A DNA stretch of 64,000 bases from JAPWJZ01 sp965279315 (GCA_965279315.1 OZ257145.1:124001-188000), one strand, 5' to 3'. Shown: positions 1-9,054, counted from the stretch's first letter. Notes: a model not told the origin generated them from the letters alone. A program made the numbers and translations.

Positions 1-204
1 TATGACTTCCGCATCCTTGTCGAACCCGGCCGCCAGGCCCAGGGGATTGCGGAATTCGCGCCCCCACAGGTTCACGAACAGCGCGGGGTTATCGACCACC
101 TGATGCGGGCCTGCGCCCGTCTTTAGAATGCGCAAGGTCAGCTGGTGCGCCTGTTCGGGATCGAGCTTCATCAGCAGCGGGCGGATGTATTTATATAAGT
201 CCAT
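1..204 (-). CDS. pyrD: Dihydroorotate dehydrogenase (quinone), class 2, N-terminal part
   Basis: The start codon is at 204 and the frame stays open to the window edge, giving the first 68 residues. It begins MDLYKYIRPLLMKLDPEQAH and reaches NPLGLAAGFDKDAEVI, the FMN-site segment typical of membrane-associated class 2 enzymes that pass electrons from dihydroorotate to quinone in pyrimidine synthesis. The thrC stop lies one base upstream, so the gene is probably the last of a co-transcribed leftward run. The N-terminal helices that dock class 2 enzymes to the membrane are present. The C-terminal barrel is outside the window. Confidence 0.9.
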   Translation of the reverse strand, partial: MDLYKYIRPLLMKLDPEQAHQLTLRILKTGAGPHQVVDNPALFVNLWGREFRNPLGLAAGFDKDAEVI

Positions 205-205
205 C

Positions 206-1609
206 TTAAGCCTTCACCCCGTCGCGCACGAATTTCTGCACCCATTCCAGCTTGTTGGGCAGGGTGACGCAGCGCTCTTCGCGCGTATAAAGGTCCGCCA
301 TATGGGCGGGGAGTTCCGGCGTGATGCCGATCGCTTTCCTGACCGCATCGGGGAATTTCGACGGATGCGCGGTTGCGAGCGACACGACGACGCTGTCGGG
401 ATAGGCTTCGCGGTATTTCTGCGCGACCGCCAAACCGACTGCCGTATGCGGGTCGATGATATAGCCGTATTTTTCATGCGTATCGCGGATGGTTTTCAGC
501 GTGTTCTCGTCGCTGACCGCGCCGCTGGCAAACAGTTCGCGCAGGTTTTTCATGCCGACTTCCTGGATGACGAAGGGCGCCGGCTTGCGGAAATGCGCCA
601 TCGTCTGGTCCACCGCCGCGCCCTGCCGGCCGAAGACGTCGAACAGCAGGCGTTCGAAATTGCTGGAGACCTGGATGTCCATGCTGGGGCTGAGGCTGGG
701 CGCCGACGGTTCCATGTTCATGCGGCCGGTCGTAAAGAACCGGTGCAGGATATCGTTGCGGTTGGTGGCCGCGATCAGGCGTTCCACCGGCAGCCCCATC
801 GACTGCGCGATATAACCGGCATAGATATTGCCGAAATTCCCGGTGGGCACGGAGAACACGGTCTTTTTCTTGGTCTGGTGGAACAGCCGCGCACCGGCGT
901 AAACATAGTACACAACCTGCGCGAGGATGCGCGCCCAGTTGATCGAATTGACGGCGGAAAGGTGCATGTCGTTGCGGAAGGTCGCATCGTTGAACATCGC
1001 CTTTACCAGATCCTGACAATCGTCAAAGCTGCCTTCGATGGCGATATTGTGCACATTCGAATCCAGCACCGTCGTCATCTGGCGGCGCTGCACTTCGGAT
1101 ACGCGGCCCTTCGGGTGCAGCACAAAAATATCGACATTATGCTTGCCGCGGAACGCCTCGATCGCGGCAGAACCGGTATCGCCCGATGTCGCGGCGACGA
1201 TGGTGGTGCGCAGGTTTTTCTGGGCGAGGATATGGCTGAACACCTGGCCCAGGAATTGCAGCGCGACATCCTTGAACGCCAGCGTCGGGCCGTGGAACAG
1301 TTCCAGCACATGCAGGTTGTCGTCGAGCCTGCGCAGCGGCGCGATTTCCTTGTTCGAAAAGGTTTTGTAAGACGCGCGCAGCAGCTCGATCAGTTTTTCC
1401 GACGGGATATCGGCCTGCACAAACGGCAGCATCACGCGCCATGCCACCTCCAGGTAATTCTGGCTGTTCATGTTGCCGATTTCCGCTTCCGACAGGTGCG
1501 GGCAGGATTCCGGCACGTAAAGCCCGCCATCCGATGCCAGCCCCGTCAGCGTCGCGCCGGAAAAACTCAGGCGCGGCGCCTTGCCGCGCGTGCTGATGTA
1601 GTTCAGCAT
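206..1609 (-). CDS. thrC: Threonine synthase
   Basis: This 467-residue PLP enzyme converts O-phospho-homoserine to threonine. HGPTLAFKD carries the probable PLP-binding Lys113, and TSGDTGSAAIEAF (about 141-153) is the phosphate-binding loop. The N-terminal YISTRG and GLYVP motifs and the length fit the longer bacterial/fungal class. Its ATG overlaps the stop region of the upstream carboxypeptidase gene, which indicates translational coupling. thrC at the distal end of a cytochrome oxidase cluster is a familiar alphaproteobacterial arrangement. No key residue appears missing. Confidence 0.97.
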   Translation of the reverse strand: MLNYISTRGKAPRLSFSGATLTGLASDGGLYVPESCPHLSEAEIGNMNSQNYLEVAWRVMLPFVQADIPSEKLIELLRASYKTFSNKEIAPLRRLDDNLHVLELFHGPTLAFKDVALQFLGQVFSHILAQKNLRTTIVAATSGDTGSAAIEAFRGKHNVDIFVLHPKGRVSEVQRRQMTTVLDSNVHNIAIEGSFDDCQDLVKAMFNDATFRNDMHLSAVNSINWARILAQVVYYVYAGARLFHQTKKKTVFSVPTGNFGNIYAGYIAQSMGLPVERLIAATNRNDILHRFFTTGRMNMEPSAPSLSPSMDIQVSSNFERLLFDVFGRQGAAVDQTMAHFRKPAPFVIQEVGMKNLRELFASGAVSDENTLKTIRDTHEKYGYIIDPHTAVGLAVAQKYREAYPDSVVVSLATAHPSKFPDAVRKAIGITPELPAHMADLYTREERCVTLPNKLEWVQKFVRDGVKA

Positions 1610-3105
1610 GCGCCCTCATAGGCCTTTTCAAGATAGCGTTCGGTCACGTGTTTCTTGAAGAAGTGCGTCGACATTTTCTGCCCCGTCACCTTCTCCACCA
1701 GCTCCTGCGGCTTATACAGGCAGCCCTTCGACTGCACATTTTCGCGCAGCCAGCCGTTGAACGGCTTGAAGTCGCCGCCCTTCACGCCCTGCATGACATC
1801 CGGAATGTCTTTTTTCATCTTGTCCACGAATTGCGCCGCCGTGAATGCGCCCAGCGCATAGGCGGGGAAATACCCGAACGCGCCGAAATACCAGTGAATG
1901 TCCTGCAGGCAGCCGTTCTTGTCATTCGGCGGCGTCACGCCCAGCAAGGCCTTGAAGCCGTCATTCCATGCTTGCGGCAAATCCTTCACCTCCAGCTTGC
2001 CCTCCACCATCGCCTTTTCGAGGCGGTAGCGCATGATGACATGGGCGGGGTACGTCACCTCGTCGGCCTCGACGCGGATGAAACCGCGTTCCACCTTCGT
2101 CGCATGGCGATAGACGTTTTCGGGCGACCATGCGGGGCCGCTGCCGTTGAAGGCTTTCTGGATGATCGGCGTGAACCATTCCCAGTATTCGCGGCTGCGG
2201 GCGAGCTGCATGTCGAGCGACAGCGATTGCGATTCATGGATCGCCATGCCCATATTCTGGCTTGCGCCCACCGGCTGGTGCTGCCATTCGCGCGGCGTGA
2301 AGCGGTCGTAGAAACCATGCCCTGCCTCATGCGCCACGGCCTGCAGCGCATTGATGAAGCTGTCGGTGTTGTAGCGCGTGGTGATGCGCACATCGTCGCC
2401 GATGCCTGTGCTGAACGGATGCGTCGAGGTATCTAGGCGGCCCCAGCTGGATTCAAACCCCAAGGCTTCGCACAGCTGCTTGCCGAGTTTTTCCTGCACC
2501 TCTTGCGCAAACGGGCCGGGCAGCGGCAGCGGTTCTTTCTGTTTCTCCAATACCTGGTCGAGGAAGCCGGGGATGAACGCCGCGATATCGTCGAAAATCA
2601 CATCGACATCTTTGGCCGTCATATGCGGCGCATAGGGGTCCATCAGCGCGTCATAGAGCGGCTTTTTCAGCTTCGCCGATTTCACCTGCGCCTGTTCGCG
2701 CACGATATCGAGCAAACGCGCGAGATCGTCTTGCACGATCCTGAAATCGCTCTCTGCGCGCGCCTTGCGCCAGATCACTTCGGTTTTCGTTTCCTGCCCC
2801 ATCTTGCGCGACACAAGGTCGGCGGGCAGCGCGGTTGCATGCGTGTATTGCCACTGCATGATGTCGAGGTTCGCGCGTTCCCAATCGTTCAGGCTTTGCG
2901 TGTTCACGCCCGCCATCCAGTCGCCCAGCTGAGGGTCGGTCGCCATTTCATGGATCATCACGCCCAGCGTTTCAATCTGCTTCGCGCGCTGGTTGACGCC
3001 TTTTTCAGGCATCAGCACGGCCTTGTCCCAGTCCAGCACGCTGTCGATCTGGCGCAGCGTCATGATTTTTTCAAAACGTTCTTCGAGTTTTTTATACGCC
3101 TGCAT
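1603..3105 (-). CDS. M32 family metallocarboxypeptidase (Taq type)
   Basis: The 500-residue length matches the M32 family, cytoplasmic zinc carboxypeptidases with broad C-terminal specificity. The zinc motif HEAGH lies at 259-263, followed by the family's second signature HESQS at 290-294 carrying the third ligand. The start overlaps the end of the SURF1 gene by 14 bases, and the stop overlaps the thrC start, so it sits inside the operon. Nothing in the sequence explains a link to oxidase assembly, and it may simply be co-transcribed. The family call is firm. The physiological substrate is unknown. Confidence 0.95.
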   Translation of the reverse strand: MQAYKKLEERFEKIMTLRQIDSVLDWDKAVLMPEKGVNQRAKQIETLGVMIHEMATDPQLGDWMAGVNTQSLNDWERANLDIMQWQYTHATALPADLVSRKMGQETKTEVIWRKARAESDFRIVQDDLARLLDIVREQAQVKSAKLKKPLYDALMDPYAPHMTAKDVDVIFDDIAAFIPGFLDQVLEKQKEPLPLPGPFAQEVQEKLGKQLCEALGFESSWGRLDTSTHPFSTGIGDDVRITTRYNTDSFINALQAVAHEAGHGFYDRFTPREWQHQPVGASQNMGMAIHESQSLSLDMQLARSREYWEWFTPIIQKAFNGSGPAWSPENVYRHATKVERGFIRVEADEVTYPAHVIMRYRLEKAMVEGKLEVKDLPQAWNDGFKALLGVTPPNDKNGCLQDIHWYFGAFGYFPAYALGAFTAAQFVDKMKKDIPDVMQGVKGGDFKPFNGWLRENVQSKGCLYKPQELVEKVTGQKMSTHFFKKHVTERYLEKAYEGAC

Positions 3106-3802
3106 GTGAAGGCTCCTGTTTTACGGCCGGCTGGCGGCTCGCCATGATATAGATCAGCAGCATGACGCAAGCCATGCTGAACCAGAAAATCGCGTAGTTT
3201 TTGTGGTCGTTCGGGATATCGACGCGCAGCGCGCCGCCCGCTGGATACACGCCCGCCGGTTCGGCCACGGCGTCCACCACATAGGCGGGCGCGGCTGCGT
3301 CCATCGCCTTGGCGTCCAGCCAGTACCACTGGTTTTTCGCCGGGTCATTCACGGGCGCGAACATGGTTTTTTTGGGCGCCTGCACGAACCCCTCGACCTG
3401 CACGATGCCTTCGGGGCGGTTGACGGTTTTATTGGTGTCGGAAATCCAGCCGCGGTTGACCAGCACCGTGCCGCCCGATGCGCGGCGGAACGGCACGACC
3501 ATCTGGTACCCGACCGCGCCGTTTTGCACGCGGGGGCCAAGGTGGAATTCGCGGTCATAGAGAAACTGCCCCGCCAGCGTCACGCGGCGGTATTCCCATG
3601 CGGCGATATCGTCGATGCTTTCCGGTAGCGGCGCGGCTGCCGTCGCCATGCGGGTATCAAGCCGTTGCAAAAGCGCGGTTTTCCATTCCAGCCGTTGCAG
3701 CTGCCACACGCCCAGCCCCAGGTTCACCGCGACGATGGCAACCGTCAGCAGTGTCGGAAACAGGCGGGGCTGGAAGGATTTGGCGGTCGATTTGGCAGTC
3801 AT
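3092..3802 (-). CDS. SURF1 family cytochrome oxidase assembly protein
   Basis: This 236-residue protein has the SURF1 topology: a hydrophobic segment near residues 14-33 ending in GVWQLQRLEWK, a large periplasmic domain, and a second membrane segment near the C-terminus (about 205-225). YEYRRV-like and NRGW segments typical of the family are visible as WEYRRVTLAG and VNRGWI. SURF1 proteins assist haem a insertion into subunit I of aa3 oxidases. Its position downstream of ctaE and the DUF983 gene fits, although a rightward gene and a repeat separate it from them. Confidence 0.93.
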   Translation of the reverse strand: MTAKSTAKSFQPRLFPTLLTVAIVAVNLGLGVWQLQRLEWKTALLQRLDTRMATAAAPLPESIDDIAAWEYRRVTLAGQFLYDREFHLGPRVQNGAVGYQMVVPFRRASGGTVLVNRGWISDTNKTVNRPEGIVQVEGFVQAPKKTMFAPVNDPAKNQWYWLDAKAMDAAAPAYVVDAVAEPAGVYPAGGALRVDIPNDHKNYAIFWFSMACVMLLIYIMASRQPAVKQEPSHAGV

Positions 3803-3898
3803 GGTGGTCCGTTATTTTTAGGCTTGCTTATATTAATGTTGTTCTGCAAAAAGGTGGAGTCATCTTTAGTCCGGATATTTTACAGAAAAGGCCGCAGC

Positions 3899-4477
3899 AT
3901 GGTATCCCGCCCGCTGACCAAAGGCGAAGCTGCATTGGCGAAAACCGTCTTCGGCGATTCCATCGATTATGCCACCGTCACGATCAACGACGGCAAGTTC
4001 GCAGGCTTCCATCCCGAAGGCACAGCGATGGCGCCGAACGGCAACCTGTATATGTATGGCTGCTATGTGGACGATTATTCACAGCTGGAAACCTATGGCC
4101 AGTCATTGTTCATCCACGAGATGACGCATGTTTGGCAGTACCAGAACAAGATCCTCGCGCCGATTGCCGAGGCCGTGAAGCTGAACCTGAAACACAAATT
4201 CAATTACCGCGCCGCGTATGATTACACGCTGGAGGCCGGCCGCGACCTGACCGACTACAACATGGAACAGCAGGCCAGCATCGTGCAGGACCATTTCGCC
4301 CTGAAAAACGAAGCCGGTTCGGAATACTGGAGCAACTGCCAGAACGTGGAAACCGGTGCAGCCCGCATGGCGCTCTACGATCAGGTGCTGGCGAAGTTTG
4401 ATGCTGATCCGGCCTATGCGAAGCAGGCACAGTTTCCGACGGCGGGGTCGAAGAAGAAACCCAAGGCTCCCGTCTAA
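3899..4477 (+). CDS. Vgr-related metalloprotease-like protein
   Basis: The ATG at 3899 gives 192 residues beginning MVSRPLTKGEAALAKTVFGD. An in-frame extension upstream crosses the SURF1 gene antisense and was not used. The key motif is HEMTHVWQYQ, an HExxH zinc motif, preceded by a hydrophobic strand. This pattern occurs in small alphaproteobacterial proteins annotated 'Vgr related', a label I recall rather than can test. The C-terminus is Lys/Pro-rich. I see no signal peptide. It runs opposite to the cox cluster that it interrupts and is followed by a paired palindromic repeat, so it may be an insertion. Substrate unknown. Confidence 0.7.
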   Translation: MVSRPLTKGEAALAKTVFGDSIDYATVTINDGKFAGFHPEGTAMAPNGNLYMYGCYVDDYSQLETYGQSLFIHEMTHVWQYQNKILAPIAEAVKLNLKHKFNYRAAYDYTLEAGRDLTDYNMEQQASIVQDHFALKNEAGSEYWSNCQNVETGAARMALYDQVLAKFDADPAYAKQAQFPTAGSKKKPKAPV

Positions 4478-4480
4478 GTT

Positions 4481-4573
4481 GTCATCCCTGCGAAGGCAGG
4501 GATCTCCCGTGCGCAAGCACGGCTTTATAAAAGCAGGCGGTGCTTGCGAGATGCCAGCCTGCGCTGGCATGAC
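4481..4573. repeat. Paired palindromic repeat (REP/BIME-like), copy 1
   Basis: Two short palindromes lie head to head: GTCATCCCTGCGAAGGCAGG near 4481 and, inverted, a segment ending GCCTGCGCTGGCATGAC near 4573. The outer GTCAT/ATGAC ends are complementary, so the whole 93 bases can fold. Related copies are at 36094-36208 and 37588-37709, with simpler ones near 10265, 10354 and 23583. It lies between convergent genes and may act as a bidirectional terminator. Confidence 0.75.
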
Positions 4574-4576
4574 AAA

Positions 4577-4963
4577 TCAGCCCTTCCGGTGCCGCCATTC
4601 CAATAAAATGATGTAGGCCTTCACCACCGGCAGCAGCAGCGCCATCGCGCCCAGCATGACCGCGAGCCACAGCACGCCATGTACCCATAGCGGCGGGTGC
4701 ACGAGGTTTTCGAACGCCCATGCCAGCGGGATGATGGTGATGCCGAAGAAGAAGATCAGGAAAACGCTCGCCCCGTCGCCGATGTCATGCGCGCCAAGAT
4801 CCGCGCCGCAGTCGCCGCAGGTTTTGACGACCGTGATCGAGCGCGGCTGGAACAGCCGGCCTTTACGGCAGACGGGACAACGGGGTTTCAGACAGAAGCG
4901 CAGATCCTGAACTATGCTCAGGAGTTGCCCCACCAGTAAATCGCGACGAAGAGGAACAGCCAT
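4577..4963 (-). CDS. DUF983 membrane protein with zinc ribbon, cox cluster
   Basis: The 128-residue protein carries two CxxC pairs (CPVC in KPRCPVCRKGRLF, then CGDCGADL), a probable zinc ribbon, followed by two hydrophobic helices and a short basic tail, WRHRKG. This is the usual layout of DUF983 proteins, which sit between ctaE and SURF1 in alphaproteobacteria and are presumed oxidase assembly factors. The ATG at 4963 overlaps ctaE by 46 bases. A GTG about ten codons inside is an alternative start. Function is inferred from context only. Confidence 0.88.
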   Translation of the reverse strand: MAVPLRRDLLVGQLLSIVQDLRFCLKPRCPVCRKGRLFQPRSITVVKTCGDCGADLGAHDIGDGASVFLIFFFGITIIPLAWAFENLVHPPLWVHGVLWLAVMLGAMALLLPVVKAYIILLEWRHRKG

Positions 4964-5766
4964 ACAACGTCAACGAAATGCCAGTACCATGCGGCGGCTT
5001 CGAACCCGAAATGGCTTTTCGCGGTGAAATGCCCCTTCATGTTGCGGAACAGGCAGACCAGCAGGAAGACCGAGCCCACAAGGACGTGGAAGCCGTGGAA
5101 GCCCGTCGCCATATAGAAGGCGGAGGAATAGATGTTGCCGCCGTTTTCGATCGAGAAACGGAAGGTGGCATGCATGTATTCATAGGCCTGGAAGCAGGTG
5201 AAGAACGCGCCCAGCAGGACGGTGATCAGCAATGCCTTGGTCGCTTCCTGTTGCTTGCCTTCCAGAATCGCGTGGTGCGCCCAGGTGACGGTGCAGCCGG
5301 ACAGCAGCAGGATCATGGTCATCAGGAAGGGGATGTCGAAGGCGTCGATCGGCACGATATTGGTCGGCGGCCAGACAAAGCCAATCGCCTCGGTCGGGCG
5401 CAGCGCGCCGTTGAAGAACGCCCAGAAGAAGGCGACGAAGAACATGACCTCGGACGAGATGAACAGCGCCATGCCGTAACGGAAGCCGATTTTGGCGATG
5501 GGGCTGTGTGCCTTTTCCACGACCGCTTCATGGATGACGTCTTTCCACCAGACCCAGAACACGGCGCCCAGCAGGATGAAGCCGAGGATGACGCCGTAGA
5601 TGCCGGGCGTGATGCCCATGATGCTGACCTTGTGCATGTACAGCACCGCGAACGACGCGAGCAGCCCCGCCGTCATCGCGCCGACGAACGGCCACGGGCT
5701 GGGGTTGACGAGGTGGTACGGATGCGGCTTGCCGCCATTGAGGTCATATACCGGTTCATCGGACAT
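4918..5766 (-). CDS. ctaE: Cytochrome c oxidase subunit III
   Basis: This 282-residue integral membrane protein is subunit III of the aa3-type oxidase. It opens with the HPYHLVNPSPWP segment characteristic of the subunit and has seven predicted helices. FFVAFFWAFFNGAL, PTNIVPIDAFDIPFLMT and YWHFVDVVWLFLF are conserved family stretches. Length is normal. It lies 17 bases downstream of ctaG in the same direction. Subunit III binds phospholipid and stabilises proton uptake in the complex. Confidence 0.97.
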   Translation of the reverse strand: MSDEPVYDLNGGKPHPYHLVNPSPWPFVGAMTAGLLASFAVLYMHKVSIMGITPGIYGVILGFILLGAVFWVWWKDVIHEAVVEKAHSPIAKIGFRYGMALFISSEVMFFVAFFWAFFNGALRPTEAIGFVWPPTNIVPIDAFDIPFLMTMILLLSGCTVTWAHHAILEGKQQEATKALLITVLLGAFFTCFQAYEYMHATFRFSIENGGNIYSSAFYMATGFHGFHVLVGSVFLLVCLFRNMKGHFTAKSHFGFEAAAWYWHFVDVVWLFLFVAIYWWGNS

Positions 5767-5783
5767 GAGGGTGTTCCCTTTCG

Positions 5784-6377
5784 TTAGCCTTTGTCATTCA
5801 CAAAATTGTCCATCGCCTTTTGCAGCTCCGCGCTGTCCTTGCGGTAAAAGGTGTAGGACAAGGTAATGGTGTCGATATTTTTCAGGTCGGGATCGTCGAC
5901 GATCTTGGGGTCGACGTAAAACACGACCGGCATGGAAACTTTTTCGCCGGGCTGCAGCACCTGTTCGCCGAAGCAGAAGCATTGCGTCTTGAAGAAATAC
6001 TGCCCCGCCTGCAGCGGGGTGACGTTATAGACCGCGGTGCCCGTCACGGGTTCGCCGGTGGGGTTTTCGGCCTTGAAGGACGCAAAACCGTCGGCGCCGA
6101 TATTCAGCACGACAGGCCCCTGCTCCGCCTGGAAATCCCACGGCATGCCGGGCGCGGTGTCGGCATGGAAACGCACGGTGATTTTACGGTCGAGGGCGGC
6201 GTGTTTTTTCTTGGCGGCGGCCACTTCGGCCACCTGCGTCGTGCCGCCCCAGCCTGTCAGCTTGCAGGTGAGCTTGTACAGCGGGACGGAGGCGAAGGAC
6301 AGCACGATCATGCCCAGCACGACGCCCATCGTGATCTTCATCACTTTTTTGTTTTTCTGTTCCAGCGTCGGTTCCAT
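5784..6377 (-). CDS. ctaG: Cytochrome c oxidase assembly protein CtaG (Cox11)
   Basis: This 197-residue copper chaperone delivers CuB to subunit I. It has one N-terminal membrane helix (about 14-32) followed by PLYKLTCKLTGWGGTTQ, including the conserved Cys38. The copper-binding CFCF motif is at 133-136 within KTQCFCFGEQVLQPGE. The rest forms the periplasmic beta-sandwich. The gene is preceded by a 39-codon membrane peptide gene and followed by ctaE, the usual order. Confidence 0.96.
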   Translation of the reverse strand: MEPTLEQKNKKVMKITMGVVLGMIVLSFASVPLYKLTCKLTGWGGTTQVAEVAAAKKKHAALDRKITVRFHADTAPGMPWDFQAEQGPVVLNIGADGFASFKAENPTGEPVTGTAVYNVTPLQAGQYFFKTQCFCFGEQVLQPGEKVSMPVVFYVDPKIVDDPDLKNIDTITLSYTFYRKDSAELQKAMDNFVNDKG

Positions 6378-6381
6378 TGCG

Positions 6382-6501
6382 TCAACCGCCCTTCATGCGG
6401 ATGAGCGACACCGCAAACACGGTCACGACAAACGCGATCACGGCCAGGAACACGGCGTAGTTTTTGGCTTTTTTGCGCTTATGGAGTTCCGATTTCGGCA
6501 T
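6382..6501 (-). CDS. 39-aa membrane peptide between ctaB and ctaG (CoxF-like)
   Basis: This short frame starts at ATG 6501 and stops at 6382. It encodes MPKSELHKRKKAKNYAVFLA, then a hydrophobic helix, then SLIRMKGG. A basic N-terminus followed by one membrane span predicts an inside-to-outside single-pass peptide. The ctaB stop is one base upstream and the ctaG start four bases downstream, so it fills the gap exactly. Alphaproteobacterial cox clusters often encode a tiny CoxF-type peptide here. The assignment rests on position, topology and tight spacing. Confidence 0.8.
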   Translation of the reverse strand: MPKSELHKRKKAKNYAVFLAVIAFVVTVFAVSLIRMKGG

Positions 6502-6502
6502 G

Positions 6503-7408
6503 TTACACCTTGTCCAGCATCAGGACGGTGAACAGCGCGAACAGGTAGAAAATTGAATAGCCGAACATCAGGCGCGCAAAGCGGTAGCCTGTTTCGCGCA
6601 ACACGCGGACCGAACTGACGATGAACATCAGGTGCAGCAGCGAGGCGATCACAAGGTAAATCACGCCCGCCATGCCCATGAAATAAGGGGCGAGGACGAC
6701 GGGGATCATCAGGAGCGTGTAAAGCACCATCTGGCGCTTGGTCGATGCTTCGCCCGCCACAACAGGCATCATCGGCACGCCCGCTTTTTTATAGTCCTCG
6801 TTGCGGTAGAGGGCGAGCGCCCAGAAATGCGGCGGCGTCCACAGGAAGATGAGCGTGAACATGACGATCGATTCCAGCGACACGTTGCCCGTCACCGCCG
6901 CCCAGCCGATCATGGGCGGGAACGCGCCGGCCGCGCCGCCGATCACGATGTTCTGCGGCGTGATGCGTTTCAGCCAGACTGTATAGATGACGACGTAAAA
7001 GAACGATGCGAAGGCGAGCAGGCCCGCGGCCGCCCAGTTGACCGCAACGCCCATCAACCCGACGGACAAAAACGTCAGCACGCCGCCAAAAGCCAAAGCC
7101 TCCGCCGATTCAACGCGCCCCGTGACGATAGGGCGGTTTTTCGTGCGGGACATGATGGCGTCGATGTCCTGTTCGTACCACATGTTGATTGCGCCCGATG
7201 CGCCCGCGCCGACCGCGATGCAGAACACCGCGACCAGTTGCAGGAACGGGTGCAGGTGGCCGGGCGCAAGGACGATGCCCGCCACGCCCGAAAACACCAC
7301 CAGAGTCATCACGCGCGGCTTCAAAAGCTCGATGAAATCGCGGATACGCGTTTCTTCGCGCGCGGTATCGGGCGCGGCGTCGAAGCTGTATGTCGCGAAA
7401 TCGGTCAT
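6503..7408 (-). CDS. ctaB: Protohaem IX farnesyltransferase (haem O synthase)
   Basis: This 301-residue UbiA-superfamily enzyme farnesylates haem b to haem O, the precursor of haem a. The prenyl-diphosphate-binding motif is NMWYEQDIDAIMSRTKNRP, with the expected Asp residues and RT..RP. A second Asp-rich loop, YRNEDYKKAGVPMMP, follows WTPPHFWALALY. About eight to nine membrane helices are predicted. It lies between ctaD and the small CoxF-like peptide. Confidence 0.97.
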   Translation of the reverse strand: MTDFATYSFDAAPDTAREETRIRDFIELLKPRVMTLVVFSGVAGIVLAPGHLHPFLQLVAVFCIAVGAGASGAINMWYEQDIDAIMSRTKNRPIVTGRVESAEALAFGGVLTFLSVGLMGVAVNWAAAGLLAFASFFYVVIYTVWLKRITPQNIVIGGAAGAFPPMIGWAAVTGNVSLESIVMFTLIFLWTPPHFWALALYRNEDYKKAGVPMMPVVAGEASTKRQMVLYTLLMIPVVLAPYFMGMAGVIYLVIASLLHLMFIVSSVRVLRETGYRFARLMFGYSIFYLFALFTVLMLDKV

Positions 7409-7416
7409 GCTTCCTT

Positions 7417-9054
7417 TCAGCCCTTCACAACGGGCTGGATTTCAAACTGGTGGAACGGGGGCGGGGACGGCAGGTGCCATTCCAGCGTGTTCGCGCCTTC
7501 GCCCCAGTAATTCGCCTCGACCTTGCGGCCGAAGAAAATCGTGTAGACGGCAATGCACATGAAGAAGATCGTCGCGCCGCCGGCGGTATACGCGCCGTAG
7601 GACGAAATGGTGTTCCAGCCCTCGAACGCATCCGGATAATCCGGGATACGGCGCGGCATGCCCTGCAATCCCAGGAAGTGCTGGGGGAAGAACAGCAGGT
7701 TGACGCCGATGAAGGTTGCATAGAAATGCAGCTGGCCCGCCCATTCGGGGTATTGGCGGCCCGACATCTTGCCGATCCAGTAATACCAGCCCGCGAAGAT
7801 CGCGAACACCGCGCCCAGCGACAGCACGTAATGGAAATGCGCCACGACATAGTACGTGTCATGCAACGCCGTATCCATGCCCGCATTCGCCAGCACGACG
7901 CCGGTCACGCCGCCAAGGGTGAACAGGAAGATGAAGCCGATCGCCCAGAGCATCGGCGTCGTGAAGCGGATCGAGCCGCCCCACATCGTCGCGATCCACG
8001 AGAAGATCTTGATCCCCGTCGGCACCGCGATCACAAGCGTCGCGGCGGTGAAGTAAGCGCGGGTGTCGACGCTCATGCCGACGGTGTACATATGGTGCGC
8101 CCAGACGACGAAGCCGACGAAGCCGATCGCGACCATCGCATAGGCCATGCCCAGGTAACCGAAGATGGGCTTGCGCGAGAAGGTGGAGACGATCTGGCTG
8201 ACGATGCCGAAGGCGGGCAGGATCATGATGTAGACTTCAGGGTGGCCGAAGAACCAGAACAGGTGCTGGAACAGGATCGGGTCGCCGCCGCCGTCAGGCT
8301 TGAAGAACGACGTGCCGAAGTTGCGGTCGGTCAGCAGCATGGTGATCGCGCCGCCCAGCACGGGCAGCGACAGGACCAGCAGGAAGGTCGTGACCAGCAT
8401 CGCCCAGACGAACAGCGGCATGCGGTGCAGCGTCATGCCGGGTGCGCGCATGTTGAAGATCGTGGTGATGAAGTTCGCCGCGCCCAAAATCGAGCTTGCG
8501 CCCGCAAGGTGCAGCGCGAAGATCGCCATGTCGACCGATGCGTTCGGGTGCCCGACGATGGAGGACAGGGGCGGATAGATCGTCCAGCCGGTGCCGGCGC
8601 CGCCGCCGACGAAGGCGGAACCCAGCAGCAGCAGGAATGCCGGCACGATCAGCCAGAACGACACGTTGTTCAGGCGCGGGAACGCCATGTCGGGCGCGCC
8701 GATCATCAGCGGCAGGAACCAGTTGCCGAAACCGCCGATCAATGCGGGCATGACGACAAAGAAGACCATGATAAGGCCGTGCGCGGAAATCAGCACGTTC
8801 CACATCTGGCCGTCCGTCACGTATTGCAGGCCGGGATGCGCAAGTTCCGCGCGCATGACCATCGAGAAGCCGCCGCCGATCAAACCGGCGATTGCCGAGA
8901 AGATCAGGTACAGCGTGCCGATGTCCTTGTGGTTGGTCGAGCAGAACCAGCGCTTGAAGAACCCGGGCTTGTGGTCATGATGGTGGTCGTCATGGCCGTG
9001 CGCCCCGTGGGAATGGTCATGGCCGTGATGGTTGTCGTTATGCGTCTTGGCCAT
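7417..9054 (-). CDS. ctaD: Cytochrome c oxidase subunit I
   Basis: This 545-residue catalytic subunit of the aa3 oxidase has twelve helices. WFFGHPEVYIMILPAFG carries the CuB His and the cross-linked Tyr, and HDTYYVVAHFHYVLS carries the haem a and a3 ligands. K- and D-channel regions look normal. The cytoplasmic N-terminus is unusual: 12 of the first 28 residues are His, interleaved with Asp and Gly. The start overlaps the ctaC stop by one base (TAATG), so translation is probably coupled. Confidence 0.98.
   Translation of the reverse strand: MAKTHNDNHHGHDHSHGAHGHDDHHHDHKPGFFKRWFCSTNHKDIGTLYLIFSAIAGLIGGGFSMVMRAELAHPGLQYVTDGQMWNVLISAHGLIMVFFVVMPALIGGFGNWFLPLMIGAPDMAFPRLNNVSFWLIVPAFLLLLGSAFVGGGAGTGWTIYPPLSSIVGHPNASVDMAIFALHLAGASSILGAANFITTIFNMRAPGMTLHRMPLFVWAMLVTTFLLVLSLPVLGGAITMLLTDRNFGTSFFKPDGGGDPILFQHLFWFFGHPEVYIMILPAFGIVSQIVSTFSRKPIFGYLGMAYAMVAIGFVGFVVWAHHMYTVGMSVDTRAYFTAATLVIAVPTGIKIFSWIATMWGGSIRFTTPMLWAIGFIFLFTLGGVTGVVLANAGMDTALHDTYYVVAHFHYVLSLGAVFAIFAGWYYWIGKMSGRQYPEWAGQLHFYATFIGVNLLFFPQHFLGLQGMPRRIPDYPDAFEGWNTISSYGAYTAGGATIFFMCIAVYTIFFGRKVEANYWGEGANTLEWHLPSPPPFHQFEIQPVVKG

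Noticed and set aside
128..1621. Long plus-strand frame (497 codons) opposite thrC
   Set aside because: It mirrors the high-GC third-codon pattern of thrC; its translation is rich in Arg and His with no family motifs.
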